Below, piece after piece: positions 25,967 to 34,127 of a stretch of DNA of 64,000 nt. The stretch lies in contig BPHQ01000001.1 in the NCBI GenBank assembly GCA_026003615.1, forward strand, positions 124,001 through 188,000. The letters are read 5' to 3'. The notes beneath the pieces were generated by a model. It was not told the origin of the DNA and did not search any database. It saw only the letters and a program-made list of their open reading frames with translations. The stretch's first letter is position 1; each line of letters begins with the position of its first letter. Source of the DNA: Bellilinea sp. Lineage in GTDB: Bacteria > Chloroflexota > Anaerolineae > Anaerolineales > Anaerolineaceae. Both the position numbers and the translations under genes were made by a program.

Positions 25967-26429
25967 GGCTGGCGGACCGCTCCGTCTCGCAGTAATCGGG
26001 ATTGGCAATGAATTCAACGGAGATGATGCAGCGGGGGTGTTGGTCGTGCGCACCCTGCAAAAGCAACTGAGCCAGTCGGATCATCTCCTCTTGATAGAAG
26101 GCGGCACAGCGCCCGAAAATACAACCGGGACACTGCGCCGCTTTCGTCCCCACGTGGTGATCATGTTAGACAGCGCAGAGATGGGGCAGCCACCGGGCAG
26201 TGTGATGCTGGTGGCAATTGAAGATCTGGATGGTTTGAGTGCTTCAACCCATACCCTGCCGCCGTCTGTGCTGTCAAAATTTTTACAAAGTGAATTGGGC
26301 TGTCGAGTAGTGTTGTTAGGTATCCAACCTTTTCTCCTGGAATTTGATGCTCACCTGAGCGCACCGGTAAAAAAGGCTGTGGTTAATTTGAGCCGGGCAT
26401 TAAGGCGCATTCTTGAGTCGTCCTCGTGA
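25893..26429 (+). CDS. Hydrogenase maturation endopeptidase (HycI/HybD family)
   Basis: A 178-residue protease that removes the C-terminal tail of the large subunit after nickel insertion. GIGNEFNGDDAAG near residue 35 (Glu/Asp nickel ligand) and LDSAEMGQPPG and STHTLPPSVL near residue 120 are the family motifs. The start at 25893 lies inside the NuoI-like gene; a later start near 25960 is possible because known family members begin just before the GIGNE motif. Last gene of the operon. Confidence 0.88.
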   Translation: MEKKRTSASSWSVQLRSLLNRLANEAGGPLRLAVIGIGNEFNGDDAAGVLVVRTLQKQLSQSDHLLLIEGGTAPENTTGTLRRFRPHVVIMLDSAEMGQPPGSVMLVAIEDLDGLSASTHTLPPSVLSKFLQSELGCRVVLLGIQPFLLEFDAHLSAPVKKAVVNLSRALRRILESSS

Positions 26430-26435
26430 TACAAT
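26430..26435 (+). promoter_or_regulatory. -10 hexamer of a probable leaderless transcript
   Basis: TACAAT lies seven bases before ATG 26443, with no ribosome binding site between. No good -35 element is seen at 17 bases. Confidence 0.4.
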
Positions 26436-26442
26436 TTGGCTT

Positions 26443-28152
26443 ATGGAGAGAACGGTTCCGCGAACTGCATCTGAAGAAATTGACCTGTATCTTCGGACGA
26501 TTTACTCGCTGCTGCGAACTTCAGCCGAAGTACAGATTCGCTCGCTCGAAGAGGTTCATGCGGCAACCAATTCATCGTTACACCCGGATGCCCGCAAAGT
26601 CAGCCCGGACATTTCGGCGTTGATTTACAGCTCGCTGCGTTTGCCGGATTGCATGACCGAGGTGCGCTCGGTGGTTTTAGGCCAGAGCGCCAGTGTCTTT
26701 CATCAACATGGCTATGATCAGGTGGAGAACTGGCAGCCAGTATCGGCGCGCGCTCGCCGCCGGCGCTGTTTTTTTAACGGCAAAGATACACTGGCCTGTT
26801 ACATCGCCAGCCGTTCCGACATTGATGATATTATCCCAACTTTGACGGCTTACCAGATTGAATGGAATAAATTGCATCACTTATTACAACGCTGGCAGCG
26901 TCCGCTGAATGCCCGCACCCTGGAAAAGGATGAAGAGGCTTTTCAGGAACTGGCAAAAACACTGGAAATGACGGTGGAAGACCTCGATCGCCTGCGGACG
27001 GTATGGGGGCGGGAATTTTACACCAATTTGCAGCGGATTGCTCATAAGCGCTGCCGGATTGGTGTGCGCTTACTGAGCGGATCACTGGCTGATTATCGCC
27101 GGGCTACGCGCGCCTGGTGGGATAATATCGAACGCAGCAGTCCAATATTGAGCAGCCGCCCGGTTTATTTCGTCTCCAGCAATACGCATTCATTAATCAA
27201 TTTGATGAGCGGTTTTGCTTTGCGGCATCGAGAAGAATTGATGCGTTTTCTGGATCGCAAAGAAAATGAGGACTTAAAGCGCGAGTGGGAAAGTATTTGC
27301 AACGGGCAGGTGCCATCCAGTCAGGAGAACTTTCTGTATTATGTTTTGAAAAAATACCAGCAAACCAGTGAAGGCCGGTCGTTGATCCACGCCCAGGCGA
27401 TGGACGAAGCCGGTTTGGGGATTGTGCGCATTCCCAGTGAGCATTATTTTGACGTGGAAGCCCAGGTGATTGAACTGCGTCGGTTGGTACCGGCTCAGAT
27501 GGACCCACGCATCAAGCTGGGCGAACTTGGCTGGTTGGAACGCAGTGATGCGCTGATCTTGAATATTGACTACCCCCTGGGGGTGGCAGCCTATAACTTA
27601 CTGGTTAAGATTGCCGAGCATGTGCATCCTATTTTGGGAGTCTATATCATGGGTAAGGCGGCAACCTTGAATGGTCGCTTGGGTGATGTGATGATTCCCA
27701 ATGTGGTGCAGGATGAACATTCTGAAAACACCTTCTTATTCCAAAATGCGTTCAATGCCTCGCATGTGGCGCCGTATTTGTTATATGGGACGGTATTAGA
27801 CAATCAAAAAGCCGTGAGCGTTTACGGCACGTTTTTGCAAAATGTGCGGATCATGGATGTGATTTACCGCGAAGGATACACCGATATTGAAATGGAGGCC
27901 GGTCCTTACCTTTCAGCGGTCTATGAAATGTTCCGTCCCAAACGGCATCCGATCAATGAAGTGGTTAACCTTTATGAAATCCCCTTTGACTTGGGTATTC
28001 TCCATTATGCTTCGGATACACCGCTGAGTAAAGGTAAAAATTTAGGGGCTGGTACGCTTTCCTACTTCGGCATGGACTCGACCTATGCCACCAGTGTTGC
28101 CATTTTGAGGCGAATTTTCGAAAAGGAAAAGAGCCGACTGGCGAAGAAGTAG
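26443..28152 (+). CDS. DUF6909 family protein with nucleoside-phosphorylase-like C-terminus
   Basis: A 569-residue cytosolic protein that I place in the DUF6909 family. The N-terminal third is helical and basic. The C-terminal 200 residues resemble the PNP/UDP phosphorylase superfamily: YIMGKAATLNGRLGDVMIPN near residue 400 (here cut to GRLGDVMIP) and YTDIEMEAGPYLSAVYE near residue 480, equivalent to the EMEA motif that binds ribose in phosphorylases, then LGAGTLSYFGMDSTYAT. This suggests a nucleoside or nucleotide ligand; activity is unproven. ATG 26443 is chosen over TTG 26413 because of the -10-like hexamer seven bases before it. Confidence 0.7.
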   Translation: MERTVPRTASEEIDLYLRTIYSLLRTSAEVQIRSLEEVHAATNSSLHPDARKVSPDISALIYSSLRLPDCMTEVRSVVLGQSASVFHQHGYDQVENWQPVSARARRRRCFFNGKDTLACYIASRSDIDDIIPTLTAYQIEWNKLHHLLQRWQRPLNARTLEKDEEAFQELAKTLEMTVEDLDRLRTVWGREFYTNLQRIAHKRCRIGVRLLSGSLADYRRATRAWWDNIERSSPILSSRPVYFVSSNTHSLINLMSGFALRHREELMRFLDRKENEDLKREWESICNGQVPSSQENFLYYVLKKYQQTSEGRSLIHAQAMDEAGLGIVRIPSEHYFDVEAQVIELRRLVPAQMDPRIKLGELGWLERSDALILNIDYPLGVAAYNLLVKIAEHVHPILGVYIMGKAATLNGRLGDVMIPNVVQDEHSENTFLFQNAFNASHVAPYLLYGTVLDNQKAVSVYGTFLQNVRIMDVIYREGYTDIEMEAGPYLSAVYEMFRPKRHPINEVVNLYEIPFDLGILHYASDTPLSKGKNLGAGTLSYFGMDSTYATSVAILRRIFEKEKSRLAKK

Positions 28153-28163
28153 CCGTTTTCGTA

Positions 28164-28169
28164 TATACT
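28164..28169 (+). promoter_or_regulatory. -10 hexamer of a probable leaderless transcript
   Basis: TATACT ends seven bases before ATG 28177; the interval TTAATAC has no ribosome binding site. Confidence 0.4.
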
Positions 28170-28176
28170 TTAATAC

Positions 28177-29844
28177 ATGGAAGTAAACCGCAACGATGTC
28201 GTTGACCTGTTGCGCGGGTCGCATTTGTTCATCAGCCTGACCCCGGCGCAAATTGAGGAGATCGCCAGCAGGGTGGAGGCTTTCCTGTATCAGGAAAAGC
28301 AGGTAATTTTTGAACAGGATGCACCGGTAGAAAGTTTTTACTTTCTGCTCAGCGGACGGGTTGAACTGGTGCGTCTGCAAAGGGACGAGGAAATCAAGGT
28401 TATCCTCAGTGAGCAGGATTATTTGGGGGAGGAGGCGCTGGCGGATACACCCCCGCCACGCCTGGCGACTGCCACTGCCCTGACGAATGTAATTGTCATT
28501 CGATTCAACGGCGAATTAATTGACGAGTTAAGAAAAGAATACCCCAAAGTAGAGGCTGCTTTTCGGCTGGTTGCCGCCAGTTATCAACTGGCAATGAGGA
28601 CTCGAATGCCCTGGCGTGGACCTCGCGAGGTGGTTCATTTTATTGGGCGACATCATCCCATCTTTCTGGTGCTGCGTCTGATTTTACCGGTGCTGCTGGC
28701 TCTGTTGACCACGGTGGTGACTTCTTATCTGGATGTAGTGTTGTTTCGAGGATCGGCATTGGGGATGGCGCTTTTACTGCTGGTGGTGCTGGTCAATCTT
28801 GGCTGGCTGGCGTGGGTAGTTGTTGATTTCTACAATGATTATTCGGTGGTTACCAATCGGCGGGTGGCTTACCTGCGTAAAATTTTGTTAATTTACGACA
28901 GCCGCCAGGAAGTGCCGTTGGACGCTGTGCTGGCGGATGACGTGCGAACAACCCAATTGGGCCGGATTATTGGTTATGGGGACATCATTGTGCGCACCTA
29001 CACCGGGGAGTTGATTCTCTCGCGGCTGGCCCAGCCGTACCTGATTGTCAACCTGATCAACGAGATGCGCGAAAAAGCCAAAGCCAGTCGCAAACGTGCT
29101 CGTCTCGAGTCCATAGACCAGATCATCCGGCGGCGTTTGAACCTTGGCGTGGACGAACCGCTTCCGCCACCCTCTGCTCAGGAAGTTAAGCCGGTGGTCA
29201 AAAGCGGTAAGCTGACCCAATTCCTGTCCGATTTGTTCATGCTGCGGGTAGAACAGGACGGTGCCATCATTTACCGCACTCATTGGTTCATCATGCTCAA
29301 GAAAACGCTGTTGCCTTTCATTTTTACACTGGCAGTGTTGGCAGCCATGATTTCCATTTTGCTGGGAATCCTCCCTCTGCCACCCATTTTGGGTCTGGTA
29401 GTGGGGGTTTTGTTCCTGCCGATTACGGTAATCTGGCTGGTGTATAACTATGTGGATTGGCGCAATGACCGTTATATCATTACCCGCGATGCGATCATTG
29501 ATGTATATAAAAAGCCGCTCGGCACCGAACAAAAACGGTCTGCACCACTGAAAAATATCCTGAGCATTGATTTTGAACGACTGGGGTTGATCGGTTTAAT
29601 CTTGAATTTTGGAACGGTCTATATTCGGGTAGGTGACTCGACGTTTACTTTTAACAATGTGATGGCACCCTCCGAAGTCCAGCGCGAGTTGTTTCAACGA
29701 TTCATGGAGTTCAAACAACGCGAAGAAGAACGTGCGGAAGCCTCCATCAACGAACAACTGGCGGATTGGATCGAAGAATACCACCGTATGGTGCAGGGAA
29801 AGGACAACGGGAAAAATCCGACCCGATTGGGCGAAAATTCGTAG
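28177..29844 (+). CDS. Cyclic-nucleotide-binding and double PH-domain membrane protein
   Basis: A 555-residue protein with three parts. Residues 1-125 are a cNMP-binding domain of CRP type (LSGRVELVRL, then YLGEEAL; the PBC Arg position has TPPPRLATATA, so the nucleotide may differ). Residues 165-215 are two membrane helices followed by a bacterial PH-like (bPH2) domain with YSVVTNRRVAYLRK and EVPLDAVLADDV. Residues 365-420 are two more helices and a second PH-like copy with YIITRDAIIDVYKK. Probably a membrane sensor or scaffold; target unknown. Followed 47 bases later by def. Confidence 0.75.
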   Translation: MEVNRNDVVDLLRGSHLFISLTPAQIEEIASRVEAFLYQEKQVIFEQDAPVESFYFLLSGRVELVRLQRDEEIKVILSEQDYLGEEALADTPPPRLATATALTNVIVIRFNGELIDELRKEYPKVEAAFRLVAASYQLAMRTRMPWRGPREVVHFIGRHHPIFLVLRLILPVLLALLTTVVTSYLDVVLFRGSALGMALLLLVVLVNLGWLAWVVVDFYNDYSVVTNRRVAYLRKILLIYDSRQEVPLDAVLADDVRTTQLGRIIGYGDIIVRTYTGELILSRLAQPYLIVNLINEMREKAKASRKRARLESIDQIIRRRLNLGVDEPLPPPSAQEVKPVVKSGKLTQFLSDLFMLRVEQDGAIIYRTHWFIMLKKTLLPFIFTLAVLAAMISILLGILPLPPILGLVVGVLFLPITVIWLVYNYVDWRNDRYIITRDAIIDVYKKPLGTEQKRSAPLKNILSIDFERLGLIGLILNFGTVYIRVGDSTFTFNNVMAPSEVQRELFQRFMEFKQREEERAEASINEQLADWIEEYHRMVQGKDNGKNPTRLGENS

Positions 29845-29891
29845 TACAATTTACAGGCTTATCCAATATTTTTTGAGCAGGATGAAGGTTT

Positions 29892-30404
29892 ATGACAGTT
29901 CGAGAAATTGTGACCGTTCCCGATGAGGTGCTGCGCCGCAAAGCCCGCAAGGTGACGGTGTTTGATGCCAACTTACAAAAATTGATTGACGACATGGTTG
30001 AGACCATGCGCCAGGCACCGGGTGTTGGACTGGCTGCTCCACAAGTGGGCATTTCTGAGCGGTTGATCGTTGTGGAATACGCTGAAAATGATGAAGAGGA
30101 AGATGCCCCTAAAAAATTATTTGTGGTGGCTAATCCCGAAATTGTCAAAGTTTCAACGGAAACGGAGAAAGGCATTGAGGGTTGTCTTTCCATCCCCGGG
30201 CTGGTCGGCGAAGTGGAGCGTCCGCTTCAGGTGGTGATTCGCGGCCAGAATCGGCGCGGACAGCCGGTGCGAATCAAGGCGAAAGGCTGGCTGGCGCGGA
30301 TTTTCCAGCACGAAATTGACCATCTCGAAGGCATCTTGTTCACCGACCGAGCCACACGGGTGTGGAAACCTACTCCCGAAGAAGAAGCCACTCTACTGGA
30401 TTAA
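29892..30404 (+). CDS. def: Peptide deformylase
   Basis: Removes the formyl group from new proteins. The 170-residue enzyme has all three motifs: GVGLAAPQVG near residue 46, EGCLSIPG near 99 (Cys metal ligand) and QHEIDHLEG near 140 (two His ligands and catalytic Glu). An acidic insertion ENDEEEDAPKK lies between motifs 1 and 2. Upstream of recF by 30 bases. Confidence 0.96.
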   Translation: MTVREIVTVPDEVLRRKARKVTVFDANLQKLIDDMVETMRQAPGVGLAAPQVGISERLIVVEYAENDEEEDAPKKLFVVANPEIVKVSTETEKGIEGCLSIPGLVGEVERPLQVVIRGQNRRGQPVRIKAKGWLARIFQHEIDHLEGILFTDRATRVWKPTPEEEATLLD

Positions 30405-30434
30405 GTTGCGCTCCGGGCACAGCAATTCACCTCC

Positions 30435-31649
30435 ATGCATCTGACTCATCTTTCCCTGACCAATTTTCGCGCCTTCAGTCGGCTGGACATGGAAGTGCCG
30501 CGCCATATATTGTTGCTGGTGGGGGATAATGCACAAGGCAAAACAACCCTGTTGGAAGCGGTTTACTTTTTGGCAACTTTCACTTCGTTCCACGCCGCGC
30601 ATGACCGGCAGCTGATCAATTTTCTGGCGGAAGAAGAAAACTTGCCGTTTGCGCGCGTGGTTGCCGATTTTCAGCGCGGCGGAAAACCACATCGTTTGGA
30701 GATTCGTCTGATCCAGGATGCGGTGGGTGCGAATGGTGCGCGATTGCGCAAGGAAATTCTGGTGGACGGTGTTAAGCGTTCGATGCAGGATGCCATGGGA
30801 AGTTTCAATGCCGTTTTATTCCTGCCGCAGATGACGCAGATTCTGGAAGGTGGACCTGACGAACGCCGCCGTTACCTGAATCTGACCCTTTCACAGATCG
30901 TTCCGGGTTATGCTCAGGCACTAACCGAGTATGTGCAGGTAGTGGCTCAGCGCAATGCGTTGTTGAAGCAATTAGCCGAGCGCGGAGGGGATAGTGAGCA
31001 GTTGACCTATTGGGATACACTCTTAGTCCAGCGTGGTGCGTATCTGATTCAGGCGCGCATTCGTGCCTTGAATGAACTGGAACGACTCTCAGCTCGCATC
31101 CATGATCGTCTGACCGAGGGTAAAGAGGTACTTCGGCTGGTTTACCGTCCCGGCTATGACCCGGCGGTTGGGCCAAGGACACAGTACAGCCTGCCCATCG
31201 AAACGACTGTGGATCGCAGTGGATTTACGGAGGAACAAATCCGCGAGGGTTTTCTGGCTCGCCTCCGGATGGTGAGAGCGGAAGAAATTCAACGTGGTGT
31301 AACGACCATTGGGCCGCACCGCGATGAGGTTCGTTTTACCGCAAACGGGATTGATCTGGGGGATTTTGGTTCTCGCGGGCAGGTGCGTACGGCTCTGATG
31401 GCGTTGAAACTGGCCGAGGTTGCCTGGATGCGGGAAAAAATCGGTGAATGGCCGGTGCTGTTGCTGGATGAAACGCTGGCGGAACTGGATATTCAACGAC
31501 GCGCTGATTTGCTGAACGCATTAGGCGATTGCGATCAGGCTGTGCTGACCACTACTGACCTGAATCTGTTCAATGAGGCTTTCGTTCGGCAATGCACCAT
31601 CTGGCAGGTACAGGCCGGCTGTGTTCAGCGGGTTGATCAGCCCGCCTGA
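30435..31649 (+). CDS. recF: DNA repair ATPase RecF
   Basis: Loads RecA at single-strand gaps. The 404-residue protein starts LTHLSLTNFRAFSRL, has Walker A GDNAQGKTT near residue 30, the FLPQMTQILEGGPDERRRYLN region near 130 (PDERRRYLN), the signature SRGQVRTALMALKLAE near residue 312, and Walker B WPVLLLDETLAELD near 340. Length is normal. Not in the usual dnaA-dnaN-recF setting. Abuts rsmG tail to tail. Confidence 0.95.
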   Translation: MHLTHLSLTNFRAFSRLDMEVPRHILLLVGDNAQGKTTLLEAVYFLATFTSFHAAHDRQLINFLAEEENLPFARVVADFQRGGKPHRLEIRLIQDAVGANGARLRKEILVDGVKRSMQDAMGSFNAVLFLPQMTQILEGGPDERRRYLNLTLSQIVPGYAQALTEYVQVVAQRNALLKQLAERGGDSEQLTYWDTLLVQRGAYLIQARIRALNELERLSARIHDRLTEGKEVLRLVYRPGYDPAVGPRTQYSLPIETTVDRSGFTEEQIREGFLARLRMVRAEEIQRGVTTIGPHRDEVRFTANGIDLGDFGSRGQVRTALMALKLAEVAWMREKIGEWPVLLLDETLAELDIQRRADLLNALGDCDQAVLTTTDLNLFNEAFVRQCTIWQVQAGCVQRVDQPA

Positions 31650-32363
31650 TTACTGAATGGGACGGCGGGCAGGCAAACCAACTCGCCGCGGGTAGCCGGG
31701 CGGCGTGCTGGCAACTTTGTCCACCACAACCAGATAACGTTCTTCGGCAATGCCCGGCACCAGGACGGGTATGATTTGCTGGAGCTCACCTCCCAATAGA
31801 CGGATGGCTCTTTCTGCGGCTACTGCTTCGGCATGAGCGCTTTCCCCTTTTTGTGCCAGCATTTTTCCCCCCATGGCCACCAGAGGGAGAAGGTACTCCG
31901 CCAGGACGGGGAGGTTGGCAACTGCACGGGCGACTGCCCAGTCGTACTGTTCGCGGTGGGCGCGATCCTGCCCAAGGGTTTCAGCCCGGGCTTGCAGCAA
32001 GGTCACATTATCCAGCTCAAGCGTTTGAACGATGTGACGGCAAAATTCCAGCTTTTTGCCGACTGATTCAACCAGAGTCAGTTTCATGCGCGGGTAGATG
32101 ATTTTCAGGGGAATGCCCGGGAAACCGGCCCCTGTGCCAACATCAATCAGGCGATCAGGGGGGCGCTCACGAAAGGCGAGAATGCAACTGAGTGAATCGA
32201 GGAAGTGTTTGGTGCGGATTCCCTCTCGATCACGAATGGCGGTCAGATTCAAACGGCTGTTCCAATCCAGCAGTTCATCTTCATAACGCTGAAAAGCGGC
32301 AATCTGCCGGGCTGTTAGTTGAATCCCCACCAGCGTTTTCAGGTCTTTGACCCATTTTTCCAT
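31650..32363 (-). CDS. rsmG: 16S rRNA (guanine527-N7) methyltransferase
   Basis: Methylates G527 in the 530 loop; 237 residues. SAM motif DVGTGAGFPGIPLKI near residue 70, LVESVGKKLEFCRH near 92, DWAVARAVANLP near 135. The N-terminal FQRYEDELLDWNSRLNLTAI is typical. ATG 32363 is preceded by a TATAAT nine bases away and no ribosome site. Convergent with recF; no intervening bases. Confidence 0.95.
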   Translation of the reverse strand: MEKWVKDLKTLVGIQLTARQIAAFQRYEDELLDWNSRLNLTAIRDREGIRTKHFLDSLSCILAFRERPPDRLIDVGTGAGFPGIPLKIIYPRMKLTLVESVGKKLEFCRHIVQTLELDNVTLLQARAETLGQDRAHREQYDWAVARAVANLPVLAEYLLPLVAMGGKMLAQKGESAHAEAVAAERAIRLLGGELQQIIPVLVPGIAEERYLVVVDKVASTPPGYPRRVGLPARRPIQ

Positions 32364-32372
32364 ACCGCGCCA

Positions 32373-32378
32373 ATTATA
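32373..32378 (-). promoter_or_regulatory. -10 hexamer of a probable leaderless transcript
   Basis: Minus-strand TATAAT ends nine bases before the rsmG ATG. The interval is GC-rich without a ribosome binding site. Confidence 0.45.
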
Positions 32379-32419
32379 CTGGATGGATTGCGGCTTGGGT
32401 TAATTTTGGGTTGTTGGGT

Positions 32420-33223
32420 TCAGCCCGGCAGGCGAGAGGGTTTTCGCAGCGAAAGGATGAATGCAATCAGGGAGATGATCAATAATGGCAAATGCAGCAC
32501 ACCCATCCAAAAGTTGGCCGGGACCAGGACGAAATGGGTCAGTACATTGAAAAGAGCAATCAGCAGCCCGGTGAAACCGCTCAGGCGCAGCAACATCCGA
32601 TTAACCTGGGGATAAAAAATTACCAGTAATCCGGTGTAAACTGGCAGCATCATGCACCCCGTCAATCCTGCTTCGTTGGTGAAAAATAACATTGGATTGG
32701 GATCGAGACGCATGGTTTCGGTTTGAATCGGCATCCAGAAAGCGAGCAACATCAAGGGAAGCAGGAAATACAGGCGGCGGGACAGGGGGCGTGTTGAAAA
32801 ATCTGAGTGCGGCTTGATGGCCTCCGCAAGCCAGACTGCGCCGAGGATACCGAAAAGGAGGACATTCCCGGTGATGATGACCAGCCCATATTGGCGGGTG
32901 ATGGCACTGTTTTGAAACAGGGCGATGCCCAACAGGTTGAGACCAGCATAAAGAGCAAACCAGCGCTGCGCTTGAATCGGTTGGAAAAGGACCCATAAAG
33001 TCAAACCAAAGGGGATGATCTTAAACAACGGGAAAAGCGCCGGCAACGAGTAAATCAGTGGTGTCGCCAGTACCGTGCTGATAACCTCGGAGGTCTGACG
33101 CGGGTCGTAGGGTTGCTGAGAAAATAGCGGCAGAAAACTGATCAGGACGAGAATCGGTAAAAACCACCAACGGCTGGTTATTGTTTCGATGCGGTTATTG
33201 GGGGAAAGTTCATTTGTTTTCAT
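32420..33223 (-). CDS. Multi-pass membrane protein, unknown
   Basis: Not recognised. The 267-residue protein has about seven hydrophobic helices, the first after a basic start (WWFLPILVLISFLPLF) and a last one ending in SLRKPSRLPG. A periplasmic-type stretch PYDPRQTSEVISTV follows helix 1. It lies just upstream of rsmG on the same strand; divergent from rsmE. No conserved motif suggests a substrate. Confidence 0.65.
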   Translation of the reverse strand: MKTNELSPNNRIETITSRWWFLPILVLISFLPLFSQQPYDPRQTSEVISTVLATPLIYSLPALFPLFKIIPFGLTLWVLFQPIQAQRWFALYAGLNLLGIALFQNSAITRQYGLVIITGNVLLFGILGAVWLAEAIKPHSDFSTRPLSRRLYFLLPLMLLAFWMPIQTETMRLDPNPMLFFTNEAGLTGCMMLPVYTGLLVIFYPQVNRMLLRLSGFTGLLIALFNVLTHFVLVPANFWMGVLHLPLLIISLIAFILSLRKPSRLPG

Positions 33224-33365
33224 GGATCAAATCTCAGGAAGGGATGATTTTATTTTACGAAGTTTCCAATCGAAACCCAACCGACAAATGACATGCGAGG
33301 CAAATTACAAATTTCATCCAAATTAATTTAGCAGGATGAATGCCGAAAAATCGAACTCCATCAGG

Positions 33366-33371
33366 TACAAT
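33366..33371 (+). promoter_or_regulatory. -10 hexamer of a probable leaderless transcript
   Basis: TACAAT ends six bases before the rsmE ATG at 33378; TGGAAT between them is not a ribosome binding site. Confidence 0.45.
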
Positions 33372-33377
33372 TGGAAT

Positions 33378-34106
33378 ATGCACCGGTTTTTTATCCCGCC
33401 AACCGCCTTTGAGGGTGATTTGGTTCACTTTCCCCAGGAATGTGCTCGTCAGATGGTGCAGGTGTTACGGCTTGCCCCCGGCTGCAAGGTGGTTGCACTG
33501 GATGGTTTAGGCAATGAAGCGCTGGTTGAATTGACGGCCCTCTCGGCGCGGCAGGCAAATGGGATTGTGCTGGGCTGGCAAAAAAATGGACGAGAACCCG
33601 CGTTGCGGGTGACTCTTGGGCTGGCTTTGAGCCAGCGGGAAAAATTTGAGTGGACTCTCCAAAAAGTGACCGAAGTGGGGGTAAGCAGAATTGTTCCGCT
33701 GGTCACACGGCGCAGTCTGGTTCAACAACCCTCTCAGGTTTTGGAAAAGATGGCGCGCTGGCGGCGGATTTTGCAGGAAGCCGCTGAACAATGTGGGAGA
33801 GGGCTTGTGCCGAATCTGGATGAACCGAGATGGCTTACGGATTTTCTTCCGCTCAGGCAAACCTTTGAGGTTGGGTTGATGGCGTGGGAAGGTGAAACCC
33901 GACGAACGATCAAATCCACCGATTTACCGATGGAGATGATTACTCGGGCTGGTTTATTGATTGGGCCCGAAGGCGGTTGGGAGGATGAGGAAGTTCAAGC
34001 AGCCGAACGTGCTGGCTGGTTACCGGTCAGTTTGGGCCGGCGTATCCTGCGTACCGAAACGGCTGCCATTGTCGGGGCAGCGTTGCTGTTGGCTCTCTAT
34101 GATTGA
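33378..34106 (+). CDS. rsmE: 16S rRNA (uracil1498-N3) methyltransferase
   Basis: Methylates U1498 in helix 44 near the decoding centre. The 242-residue protein starts MHRFFIPP, chosen over upstream codons because it matches the family and the -10 hexamer before it. N-terminal PUA-like part with VLRLAPGCKVVALDGLG; SPOUT part with LGLALSQREKFEWTLQKVTEVGV near residue 90, LIGPEGGWEDEE near residue 197, and the knot motif VSLGRRILRTETA near 218. Length normal. Confidence 0.95.
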   Translation: MHRFFIPPTAFEGDLVHFPQECARQMVQVLRLAPGCKVVALDGLGNEALVELTALSARQANGIVLGWQKNGREPALRVTLGLALSQREKFEWTLQKVTEVGVSRIVPLVTRRSLVQQPSQVLEKMARWRRILQEAAEQCGRGLVPNLDEPRWLTDFLPLRQTFEVGLMAWEGETRRTIKSTDLPMEMITRAGLLIGPEGGWEDEEVQAAERAGWLPVSLGRRILRTETAAIVGAALLLALYD

Positions 34107-34127
34107 ATTAATTTGGAGGAGAGGACC

